35,935 bases of DNA from Candidatus Zixiibacteriota bacterium (GTDB lineage: Bacteria > Zixibacteria > MSB-5A5 > JAABVY01 > JAHJOQ01). Every line of letters starts with the position of its first letter. Position 1 is the first letter of the stretch. The stretch lies in NCBI GenBank assembly GCA_020053015.1, contig JAGVNY010000101.1, positions 1-35,935 of the forward strand, given 5' to 3'. The notes beneath the pieces were generated by a model that did not search any database, had not been told where the DNA came from, and was given only the letters and a program-made list of their open reading frames with translations. A program made the position numbers and the translations under genes. Positions 25,227-33,146 of this stretch are shown one piece after another.

Positions 25227-26234
25227 ATGGCTGACGAGCTTTCCCAATCCCAGGACATCCAGGCAGTCGAACGACTACGACAGGCTCGTGACAGAATAAA
25301 GACGGAAATTGCGAAGATCATCATTGGCCAGGACGTAGTAATCGATCAGCTCCTGATTTCGATTCTGTCAAACGGCCATGTGCTCCTGATCGGCGTACCG
25401 GGTCTTGCGAAGACGCTTCTTGTCTCGACCCTGGCACGGATACTCGACCTCAAGTTCTCTCGCATACAGTTTACTCCGGATCTCATGCCTTCGGACATAA
25501 CCGGAACAGAGATCATCGAGGAGGACAAGAGCAGCGGCAAACGGTCTTTCAAATTCGTGAAAGGTCCCGTCTTTGCGAATATCGTGCTCGCAGATGAGAT
25601 TAACCGTACTCCGCCGAAGACTCAGGCTGCCCTGCTTCAGGCCATGCAGGAACACGAGGTCACTGCCGCAGGCGAGACTTATCGACTGGTCGAGCCGTTT
25701 TTCGTGCTCGCAACTCAGAATCCAATTGAACAGGAAGGAACTTACCCGCTTCCGGAAGCGCAGCTTGACCGCTTCATGTTCAACATACTGATCGACTATC
25801 CCTCTGAAGCCGAAGAACAGCGGATCGTCAAGGCAACTACGGCAGTACAGCAAGCCGAATTATCGCACGTGCTCAGCGGAGACGATATCGTGAAGCTCCA
25901 AGTTCTCGTGAGGCGCGTGCCGGTGTCGGATCATGTCATCGACTATGCCGTGAGACTCGCGCGTGCTACACGCCCAGCTGAGAGCGGAGCGCCGGACTAT
26001 GTCCGCAATTGGGTGTCATGGGGGGCGGGACCGAGAGCTTCGCAGTATCTGATTCTCGGTGCAAAGACACGTGCGGTTCTTGCCGGAAGATTCACTCCGT
26101 CGGTCGAGGACGTTCGATTCATCGCAAAACCGGTATTGCGACACAGAATCGTCACATCGTTCAACGCCGAGGCTGACGGCGTGGGCGCATCAGAGATCGT
26201 CGACCGGCTGCTCGAATTCGTGAAAGAGAAATAG
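25227..26234 (+). CDS. MoxR-family AAA+ ATPase
   Basis: Chaperone-like AAA+ ATPase of 335 residues. Walker A GVPGLAKT is at 56-63, the Walker B acid pair D123-E124 in NIVLADEINR, then sensor 1 in PFFVLATQNPIEQEGTYPLP, the EAQLDRFMFNILIDYP block and a C-terminal lid. The AUG is preceded by GGAGGA, a strong ribosome site. MoxR proteins usually act with a DUF58/von Willebrand partner to activate or insert metal into target proteins; such a partner follows directly. The further vWA and Bat genes often found with moxR are missing here. Confidence 0.95.
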   Translation: MADELSQSQDIQAVERLRQARDRIKTEIAKIIIGQDVVIDQLLISILSNGHVLLIGVPGLAKTLLVSTLARILDLKFSRIQFTPDLMPSDITGTEIIEEDKSSGKRSFKFVKGPVFANIVLADEINRTPPKTQAALLQAMQEHEVTAAGETYRLVEPFFVLATQNPIEQEGTYPLPEAQLDRFMFNILIDYPSEAEEQRIVKATTAVQQAELSHVLSGDDIVKLQVLVRRVPVSDHVIDYAVRLARATRPAESGAPDYVRNWVSWGAGPRASQYLILGAKTRAVLAGRFTPSVEDVRFIAKPVLRHRIVTSFNAEADGVGASEIVDRLLEFVKEK

Positions 26235-26344
26235 CTGCATTTATTGCGGTGTAGCGGCACGGCATGCCGTGCCGAAGGAGTAGGTCGGGTTCCGAATTCC
26301 CGCCCTGGCGAGAAAGAGAAACTCGACACAAAAGACACACATAG
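26235..26344. repeat. Palindrome and decayed MITE-like fragment between moxR and DUF58
   Basis: A perfect 20-bp palindrome (CGGCACGGCA and its complement, 26255-26274) is followed by a segment at about 26278-26328 beginning GGAGTAGGTCGGGTTCCG. This resembles the inner part of the MITE-like copies at 32.9 and 35.8 kb (GGAGTAGGTCGGGTTCCGGA...AAGAAGAAACCCGACAC), with several substitutions. It separates two genes that are normally co-transcribed. Confidence 0.6.
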
Positions 26345-27256
26345 ATGACTCCAGAACTTGACTACAAGCGTTTCTTGAAACCCGACGTCATCTCGCGCCT
26401 CAAAGGGATGGAGCTGAAGGCGCGGCTCGTGGTCGAGGGATTCATGGCAGGCCTTCACAGATCACCCTATCACGGGTTCTCTGTGGAATTCGCCGAGCAT
26501 CGCCAGTATATGCCGGGAGATTCGATACGCAATATCGATTGGAAGGTTTACGCCAAGTCGGACAGATATTTCGTCAAGGAGTTCGAGGAGGAGACAAACC
26601 TCAAATCGTACGTGCTCATAGATACGTCGGCATCAATGGGATACAGCTCCGACCAGAAGCACAGGATTGCCAAGCTCGAGTATTCTGTTTACCTCGCCGC
26701 ATCGCTGACTTTCCTGATGCTCAAACAGCGCGATTCGGTAGGTCTGGTCGGCTTTGACGAGCGCATCCACACGTACATCCCGCCAAAATCGGCTGCGGCA
26801 CACCTTCATGTTCTGCTCCAACAGATGGACAAGCTCAGGCCATCGCAGAAGACAGATATCTCTGATACTCTTCACCAGATGGCGGAGAGAATCAAGCGTC
26901 GCGGTCTGATCATTCTGATGTCTGATCTCTTCGACGAGCCCTCCAAAGTGCTCGCCGGCCTGAAACACTTCAGGCATCGCAAGCATGAGATCATCGTCTT
27001 TCACATTCTCGATCCTCGCGAGCGGGATTTCGCCTTTCCGGCAGAAGCGGTCTTCGAGGATCTCGAAACAGGCGAAAGAATCACTACTCTGCCGTGGCAG
27101 ATCAAGAAAGAATACAAGCACGAACTGGAAAAGACTTTCGACGTATTCTCTCGGGAATGCCGGATGTCCAACATCGACTACCATCTGATCGACACATCAA
27201 TCAGCTATGATCGCGCGCTGATGGCGTATCTTAACAAACGGGCGAGGCTATACTGA
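26345..27256 (+). CDS. DUF58 domain protein (vWA-like, MoxR partner)
   Basis: Cytosolic protein of 303 residues. The DUF58 core is EHRQYMPGDSIRNIDWKVYA (51-70). A von Willebrand-like metal site, D93-T-S-A-S, follows in VLIDTSASMGYSS, with downstream LMSDLFDEP. It is expected to work with the preceding MoxR ATPase in maturing or regulating client proteins. Its stop and the next gene's start share one base (TGATG), so nfo is translationally coupled. Confidence 0.93.
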   Translation: MTPELDYKRFLKPDVISRLKGMELKARLVVEGFMAGLHRSPYHGFSVEFAEHRQYMPGDSIRNIDWKVYAKSDRYFVKEFEEETNLKSYVLIDTSASMGYSSDQKHRIAKLEYSVYLAASLTFLMLKQRDSVGLVGFDERIHTYIPPKSAAAHLHVLLQQMDKLRPSQKTDISDTLHQMAERIKRRGLIILMSDLFDEPSKVLAGLKHFRHRKHEIIVFHILDPRERDFAFPAEAVFEDLETGERITTLPWQIKKEYKHELEKTFDVFSRECRMSNIDYHLIDTSISYDRALMAYLNKRARLY

Positions 27257-28125
27257 TGCCGAAGAAGCAACTCGACCCTCTCATCGGCGCTCACATGTCA
27301 ATCTCCGGCGGATTCCACAATGCCATCGAAGCTGCCGATGCAGTTCACTGCACCGCGCTGCAGATTTTCACCAAGAACAGCAACCAGTGGAAATCAAAGA
27401 CAATCACGCCGAAAGACCTCGACAAGTACCACGAAGCGCGAAACCAGTCACAGGTACGCGCCTATGTCGGACACGTCGGGTATCTGATCAACATCGGGTC
27501 TCCCAAGGAAGACATGTACGCCAAGTCGGTTGAGTCGCTGACGGACGAGATTCATCGCGCCGAGGTGCTCGCACTCACGGATCTCGTTATGCACCCGGGC
27601 GCTCATCTGGAAGCTGGTGAGGACTACGCGCTGCGGAGAATAGCAGAGACTCTGAATCGAATCATAAGTGACACGCCAAGCATCGCGACACGATTTGCCA
27701 TTGAGACGACTGCCGGACAGGGAACGAACGTCGGTTATCGCTTCGAGCAGATCGCTCAGATCATCGAGCTCGTAGAGAACAAATCCCGCGTGTCAGTCTG
27801 TTTTGACACTTGCCACACATTTGCTGCAGGGTATGAATTGCGAACTGAGAAGGCATGGAAGGCGACATTCGATGAGTTCGATAAGACAATCGGTCTGTCA
27901 TACTTGAAGGTGTTTCACGTTAACGATTCCAAGAAAGCATTTGGCTCGCGTGTCGACCGGCATGAGCATCTCGGACAGGGTGCGCTCGGCCTTGAACCAT
28001 TCAGGTTCTTGATGCAGGACAAGCGATTCATCGACATTCCCAAGGTGCTCGAAACCCCAAAAGAAGACGATTCGGCAGCGAGTGATACACGAAATCTGGA
28101 TATACTGCGAGGATACGCGAAATGA
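27256..28125 (+). CDS. nfo: Deoxyribonuclease IV (AP endonuclease)
   Basis: Base-excision-repair enzyme that cuts the backbone 5' to abasic sites; 289 residues. It is a TIM barrel with three metal ions. Visible ligands and motifs are GAHMSISGGFHNAI, QIFTKNSNQWKSK, VMHPGAHLEAG, AIETTAGQGTNVG, VCFDTCHTFAAGYE, KVFHVNDSKKAFGSRVDRHE and HLGQGALG. ATG start at 27256, overlapping the DUF58 stop. The position after a MoxR pair is unusual but the identity is not in doubt. Confidence 0.96.
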   Translation: MPKKQLDPLIGAHMSISGGFHNAIEAADAVHCTALQIFTKNSNQWKSKTITPKDLDKYHEARNQSQVRAYVGHVGYLINIGSPKEDMYAKSVESLTDEIHRAEVLALTDLVMHPGAHLEAGEDYALRRIAETLNRIISDTPSIATRFAIETTAGQGTNVGYRFEQIAQIIELVENKSRVSVCFDTCHTFAAGYELRTEKAWKATFDEFDKTIGLSYLKVFHVNDSKKAFGSRVDRHEHLGQGALGLEPFRFLMQDKRFIDIPKVLETPKEDDSAASDTRNLDILRGYAK

Positions 28126-28279
28126 GCCGAACGCAGATGTCGAGCCAATTGAGCAGACTGCGGCTGTTATGTGGCTGTGATGCGGAAAGCTCCTCGGTGA
28201 ACGCTGCCGATTGGGATGTTCACGACTCTTAACGAGGCTGTTCACTACAAGCGACTTTTGTCCAAGGGAGATACCAACT

Positions 28280-29368
28280 TTGATCATCGGAATTATCGGT
28301 CTTCCTCAATCAGGTAAGACCACACTGTTCAACGCCCTTTGCGGCACACATCAGGAGACTGGCGGCTATACAGCGAAAGGCGAAGTCCATCGCGGAGTCG
28401 TCAAAGTTCCCGATCCCCGGATTGATGTGCTTGTCGAGATATATTCCCCGAAGAAGATCACCCACGCAGAAATCGAATGGATGGATGTGGCCGGGTTCAC
28501 GGGCGATGTTTCTGATCGGAACAAGCTCGACACCGAAATTCCCAACGCCATACGGCAGGCTGATGCGATCGCTCATGTCGTTCGGGCGTTCGAGGATGCG
28601 AATCTTCCTCATGTCAAAGGCTCAATCGATCCGGAACGAGACATCCGGCTTATTGAGGAAGAGCTGATTATCTCAGATCTCGTGACCGTCGAAAAGCGCC
28701 TCGAGCGTCTCGACAAACTGCTAAGGGTTACTCCGGACGACTCTATGAAGCGAGAGAAGGCAATCATCGATCGCTGCTATGAACAACTGAGCAGCAACAA
28801 ACCTCTTCGCGATCTCAATTTGCCACCGGAAGACGAGAAGACGATCAGATGTTTCCAGTTCTTGAGTATCAAGCCGATGCTTCTTGTGCTTAATATCAGC
28901 GAGGCAGACATGCCGAAGCGTGCTGCAATCCTCCAGGATTTCTCGCAGCATACAAAACCGAATGCCTGCGCTGTTGAGGCTGTCTCAGCAAAGGTCGAGA
29001 TGGAGCTTGCTGAGCTCGGTGAGGAAGATCGGGCCATATTCATGAACGAGCTTGGCGTCACTCAGTCTGCCCTCGACCGCGTGATTAGAAGCTCATATGA
29101 CCTTATGGGACTGATATCCTATCTTACGGGCGGTGAAAAGGAGGTTCATGCCTGGACGATCAAGCGCGGAATGACCGCCCCGAAAGCAGCCGCTGTAATT
29201 CACAAAGATTTCGAGACAGGTTTCATAAAGGCCGAAGTCATACCGTATGAGAAACTTGCCCAAGTGATGTCAGAGTCAGAAGCAAAGAAGCACGGCTGGA
29301 TGCGTCTCGAGGGCAAGGAATACATCGTGCAGGATGGTGACGTGATCTTCTTCAGATTCAACCTTTAG
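28280..29368 (+). CDS. ychF: YchF/OLA1-family P-loop ATPase
   Basis: Ribosome-associated Obg-related NTPase of about 362 residues, the usual YchF length. P-loop GLPQSGKTTLFNAL is near the N-terminus, then EIEWMDVAGF (switch region), DAIAHVVRAFEDANLPHVKG, the NISEAD motif replacing the GTPase NKxD (hence ATP preference in this family), a helical domain and the C-terminal TGS domain (AAAVIHKDFETGFIKAEVIP). The start is taken as TTG at 28280 (MIIGIIGLPQ), with GGGAG 9 bases upstream; it fits the family N-terminus. An upstream ATG at 28211 would add 23 unconserved residues. Confidence 0.93.
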   Translation: MIIGIIGLPQSGKTTLFNALCGTHQETGGYTAKGEVHRGVVKVPDPRIDVLVEIYSPKKITHAEIEWMDVAGFTGDVSDRNKLDTEIPNAIRQADAIAHVVRAFEDANLPHVKGSIDPERDIRLIEEELIISDLVTVEKRLERLDKLLRVTPDDSMKREKAIIDRCYEQLSSNKPLRDLNLPPEDEKTIRCFQFLSIKPMLLVLNISEADMPKRAAILQDFSQHTKPNACAVEAVSAKVEMELAELGEEDRAIFMNELGVTQSALDRVIRSSYDLMGLISYLTGGEKEVHAWTIKRGMTAPKAAAVIHKDFETGFIKAEVIPYEKLAQVMSESEAKKHGWMRLEGKEYIVQDGDVIFFRFNL

Positions 29369-29513
29369 GACATCAGTCTCCGCAATATATGAAAAGTGCA
29401 TCGCATCTGAGCAAGTACTTCAACCGTTAAAAACGCATTGAAGAGCTTTGCGCGCACTGCCGCCGGTTATTCTGATCGAAGCAGAGAATCTAAGCCTGCT
29501 GCCTGACAACGTG

Positions 29514-32500
29514 TCAGCTATTGTCGCTCGACTTCTGCTGATACTCTCGCGCGCGATCCAGCTCCTTCCGTACAGCCTGAGCGATTGACTTGAGTGAAAG
29601 CGGTTTCCTGATGAATGCTCCAGCGCCGAGATCAAGCGCTCGCTGCACCCGCTCGGTCTCCGCGTAACCTGAAACCACGATCGCCTTCTGGTTCGGTCTG
29701 ACCTGAAGAATCCGTCTGTACGCCTCCGCCCCATCGATTCCATCGGGCATTATCATATCGAGCAGCATCAAGTCGAATCGCGATTCTTTCGCTGCAACAA
29801 CAGCTGCCTCACCGCTTCGGACAACAGTGACGCTGTAGCCGAGTTTTTCAAGAAGCTTATGGCAGATGTCCCGCTGGACACCGTCATCATCAACCACCAG
29901 GATCGTCTCCTTGCCACCTGCGATCGATTCGGACGGCTCATCCTCGATCCCTTCCCGAGAAACAGGCAAATAGACGTAGAATGAGCTCCCGTGTCCTACC
30001 TTGCTCTCGAAGTCCACATGACCATCATGATCTTCCACGACCGCATGTACGACACTGAGGCCGAGTCCCGATCCACGCTGGCGGCCTTCCGATTTCGTCG
30101 AAAAGAACGGATCGAATATCTTTGGGACAACATCCTGCGGTATCCCCACTCCGGAGTCGATCACAGACAGCTTGACATATTCTCCCTTGGGGACTCTGTT
30201 ATTTCTGCCAACAATAGACTCAGCATAGTAGCTCTCCGTCTTGATGACTATCTTTCCGATATTCAACATCGCGTCGGCAGCGTTCGACACGAGGTTTGAG
30301 ATGACACGAACCAGTTGAGCCGCTCCCCCTCTCACCGGCAGGAGATTGCGCTCAAACACTGTCTCGATAAGAAGTGTCTCCTGAATAGGCTTCATCTGCT
30401 CCAACGCATGCGAGACAACTTCATTAAGATCGAGAGTGGACATTGCGTAGTGCCCGCGTCTTCCGAGGGTAAGCAATTGCTGGTTGATCTCTGCTATCCT
30501 TCCCGCCGATCGTTCGATCTCATCGATGAATTCTATCGCGGGATGATTGTCAGGAAGCAGCTCCCTGACGAACAGAGGATAAGCCGTGAGCGGACCGAGG
30601 AGATTGTTGAAGTCGTGCGCCACCTGACCCGCGATTCGTCCCGCCGTCTCAAGCCGCTGCGCGCGATTCACAAACTCCTGGAGGCGTTTCGTCTCGGAAA
30701 CGTCCCGGAACACGAGAACAACCCCTATGATGCTCCCAGACAAGTCACGGATCGGCGCTCCGCTGTCCGCGATCGACTTTTCGATCCCGCTTCGCGAAAT
30801 CAATGCAGTGTGATTCGCGAGCCCGACTACTTCACCAGCCCGGAGAACTCGCTCGACAGGATTCTCGCATTCTTCGCGCGTCTGCTCATTGACGATCCGA
30901 AAGACCTCGGTGAGCACGCGACCTAACGCTTCTTTCTCGCTCCAGCCGGTTAGATCTTCAGCGACTCTGTTGAGAAACTCCACGCGACCGGTCGAATCAG
31001 TCGCGATGACACCGTCCCCGATCGAACCAAGAGTCACAGCAAGTTTCTCTTTCTCGGAGGCGAGCTCAATCTCTGCCTGTCGGCGCCGCTCCGCAAGCTC
31101 CAAGGCGTGCAGAGCGAAAGCGATGTCGCCGGCCACTTCTCTGAACAGACTTAATTCCTCTTCGTCATGCTCGAATTCCGCTGGAATTGAGATGTTGAGT
31201 ATCCCGTAAATGCGTTCTCCATGCTTCAGGCATGTGCACAGAACACGTCGCTCAGAAAAGCAATCTGTCGCTGAGCAGTCGCCGCACTCCTGATGTGGAA
31301 CAATCATCAACGCAGCAGCGGGGTCCTTCTGCGCTTTCAGCCAGCAGTGTGGCCCCCGGCTTTCCGCGAACTGATTCGCTATCCGATCAAAACCACCATC
31401 GAATCCCTGCTGAGCCCTGGCGATAAGATTGCCGGACTCATCCAGAAGCGCAATCCAGGCCGAATAGAATCCTCGCGCCTCGACAAGGCATTCGCATATC
31501 TGCCTAATCAGCGAGTCGAGATCGTGGACCCTTGTGATCAACTGACTGACGTTTCGGATAGCCTTGAGCACTGCATTCAAGTGCACAACTCGATCCTCAG
31601 CGGTCCTTCGCTCGGTGACATCGACTACAGCCGCGAGCGCTCCCGTCATCCTGCCCACATCATCGTTGATTGGCGACGCATTCAGGCTTGCGAAAAAGTG
31701 CGAACCGTCCTTCCTGACGAATTCGAGATCATAACGTTCGCCCACTCCTCGTCTTCTCATCTCGAGTCTTTGTTGCCACAGCTCCGCACCCTTTTCTTCC
31801 ATAAACGATTGCGGACTCTTGCCGACCACTTCATCGATCGTGTATCCAAGCATTTCTGCCATGCGCTGATTCACAAAAACCGTGTTGCCTTCACGGTCGA
31901 TCTGCCATATGCCTTCATTGAGGTTCTCGACGAGGAACTTGTACTTAGCTTCATTACGGGCAAGCTCCCGTTCGAGTGTCCTTCTCTTTGACATGTCGTG
32001 AAACACCAACACAACCCCCACCAGAGTGCCATCCTTTGATCGGATCGGAGCGCCGCTGTCGTCGATGGGGATGCGATTGCCGTTCCGGGTCTCGAGCTCG
32101 GTGTGATTGACAAGTCCTACAATTACTCCCTCGCTGAGTACTCGATCAACAGGATTAGCAGCCGGCTCTCCGGTGAGCTCATTGAAGACACGGAACACCT
32201 CGTTAGTCGGTCGGCCCAGAGCTTCCGACTTCTTCCACCCTGTCAGTGACTCGGCGACCGCATTCATGAAGGTAACTCTTCCTTCGGTATCGGACGCTAT
32301 TACGGCGTCTCCGATACTGCCCAGAGTGGTCGAATACCATTCCTGACTTACTCTCAGCGCTTCAGAGGCCTTCTCAAGCCTCGACAAATGCACGGCGAGC
32401 ACACTCCCTGCGGCAAGAACGAGAGCCATCCACACTATGCGGACGTACACTTCGTGCCCGGGCACATCCAGCACAAGCATGTCAATGAAGGGTCGGTCAG

Positions 32501-32594
32501 CGTAGAATATCCAGAAATCCAGCAGCCCATCAATAACCCACGCCAAAACGCACAGCAAAACGGTCAGACCTATCACTTTGTGCCGAGTTTTCAT
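29514..32594 (-). CDS. Hybrid sensor histidine kinase (PAS-PAS-GAF-PAS-HisKA-HATPase-REC)
   Basis: Membrane-anchored hybrid kinase of about 1026 residues (positions below count from an ATG six codons upstream, at 32612). Two membrane helices, about 14-37 and 57-76, flank a short periplasmic loop. PAS domains lie at about 90-210, 222-340 and 523-645, with a GAF domain at about 355-515. The phospho-acceptor is H666 (AGQVAHDFNNLLGP). The ATPase has N-, G1- and G2-box residues (ISNLVSNAADAM, DSGVGIP, GSGLGLSVV), and the receiver has D908-910 and phospho-site D952 (LLLDMIMPDG). The inner ATG at 32594 has AAGGGG close upstream. PAS1 and PAS3 are near-duplicates. The GAF holds a cysteine cluster (C443, C446, C451, C459, C461). 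No separate response regulator is adjacent. Confidence 0.93.
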   Translation of the reverse strand: MKTRHKVIGLTVLLCVLAWVIDGLLDFWIFYADRPFIDMLVLDVPGHEVYVRIVWMALVLAAGSVLAVHLSRLEKASEALRVSQEWYSTTLGSIGDAVIASDTEGRVTFMNAVAESLTGWKKSEALGRPTNEVFRVFNELTGEPAANPVDRVLSEGVIVGLVNHTELETRNGNRIPIDDSGAPIRSKDGTLVGVVLVFHDMSKRRTLERELARNEAKYKFLVENLNEGIWQIDREGNTVFVNQRMAEMLGYTIDEVVGKSPQSFMEEKGAELWQQRLEMRRRGVGERYDLEFVRKDGSHFFASLNASPINDDVGRMTGALAAVVDVTERRTAEDRVVHLNAVLKAIRNVSQLITRVHDLDSLIRQICECLVEARGFYSAWIALLDESGNLIARAQQGFDGGFDRIANQFAESRGPHCWLKAQKDPAAALMIVPHQECGDCSATDCFSERRVLCTCLKHGERIYGILNISIPAEFEHDEEELSLFREVAGDIAFALHALELAERRRQAEIELASEKEKLAVTLGSIGDGVIATDSTGRVEFLNRVAEDLTGWSEKEALGRVLTEVFRIVNEQTREECENPVERVLRAGEVVGLANHTALISRSGIEKSIADSGAPIRDLSGSIIGVVLVFRDVSETKRLQEFVNRAQRLETAGRIAGQVAHDFNNLLGPLTAYPLFVRELLPDNHPAIEFIDEIERSAGRIAEINQQLLTLGRRGHYAMSTLDLNEVVSHALEQMKPIQETLLIETVFERNLLPVRGGAAQLVRVISNLVSNAADAMLNIGKIVIKTESYYAESIVGRNNRVPKGEYVKLSVIDSGVGIPQDVVPKIFDPFFSTKSEGRQRGSGLGLSVVHAVVEDHDGHVDFESKVGHGSSFYVYLPVSREGIEDEPSESIAGGKETILVVDDDGVQRDICHKLLEKLGYSVTVVRSGEAAVVAAKESRFDLMLLDMIMPDGIDGAEAYRRILQVRPNQKAIVVSGYAETERVQRALDLGAGAFIRKPLSLKSIAQAVRKELDRAREYQQKSSDNS

Positions 32595-32842
32595 TGATCC
32601 CCTTCCAATCATGGTGAACCCGTAGACTGAAGATCTGGTCGATGATCAGCATTGTACGACATGCCGGTCATTTCGTACCGAACCGTCTCTCCACCCGAAT
32701 CAAACGTTTTACCCTGCCGATCCGGCGGATACGGGATAGAATACAGAAGCCCGTCCGTCAGGTTTACAGCAAATTAGGCCGCTGCATAATATGGTGTCAA
32801 GTTCAAAACTGGAGAATTTCTATCAAAAATGTCAGCAGTGTG

Positions 32843-32997
32843 GAGGTTGTCTCGCAAGTGAGTAGGTCGGCCTCCGGAGTCACGCATGGCGTGACGCAGA
32901 AGGCCGACAAGTCCGTGTCGGGTTTCTTCTTGCGCTTTGCGCACTCCGGAACCCGACCTACTCCAATCAAGCATTTCGCACCTTATGAGACAACCTC
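32843..32997. mobile_element. MITE-like element with 11-bp terminal inverted repeats
   Basis: GAGGTTGTCTC at 32843-32853 and its exact complement GAGACAACCTC at 32987-32997 bound a 155-bp non-coding unit. TGTG lies immediately outside both ends (32839-32842 and 32998-33001), a possible 4-bp target duplication. Inside are short palindromes such as GTCACGC-ATG-GCGTGAC and GTAGGTCGG/CCGACCTAC. A similar copy in opposite orientation begins at 35804 and runs off the window. No transposase is present, so it would be mobilised in trans, if at all. The rest of the 534-bp gap shows nothing recognised. Confidence 0.72.
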
Positions 32998-33146
32998 TGT
33001 GGGGTGGGTCGGCGCAACGCGCCAGTCGAAGTCGGAGCTTATGATGGCGAAATCAAGCAGGACGGAATTCTTGATTCGCTGCGTCGGATGGAGAACGCGA
33101 CAGCACGTGGTTGCTTTCCGCGATCAGGAGCTGACAAATCCCGCAA

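Noticed and set aside
30315-31991. Long plus-strand open frames opposite the histidine kinase
   Set aside because: They mirror PAS, GAF and kinase domains on the other strand; composition-driven shadows.
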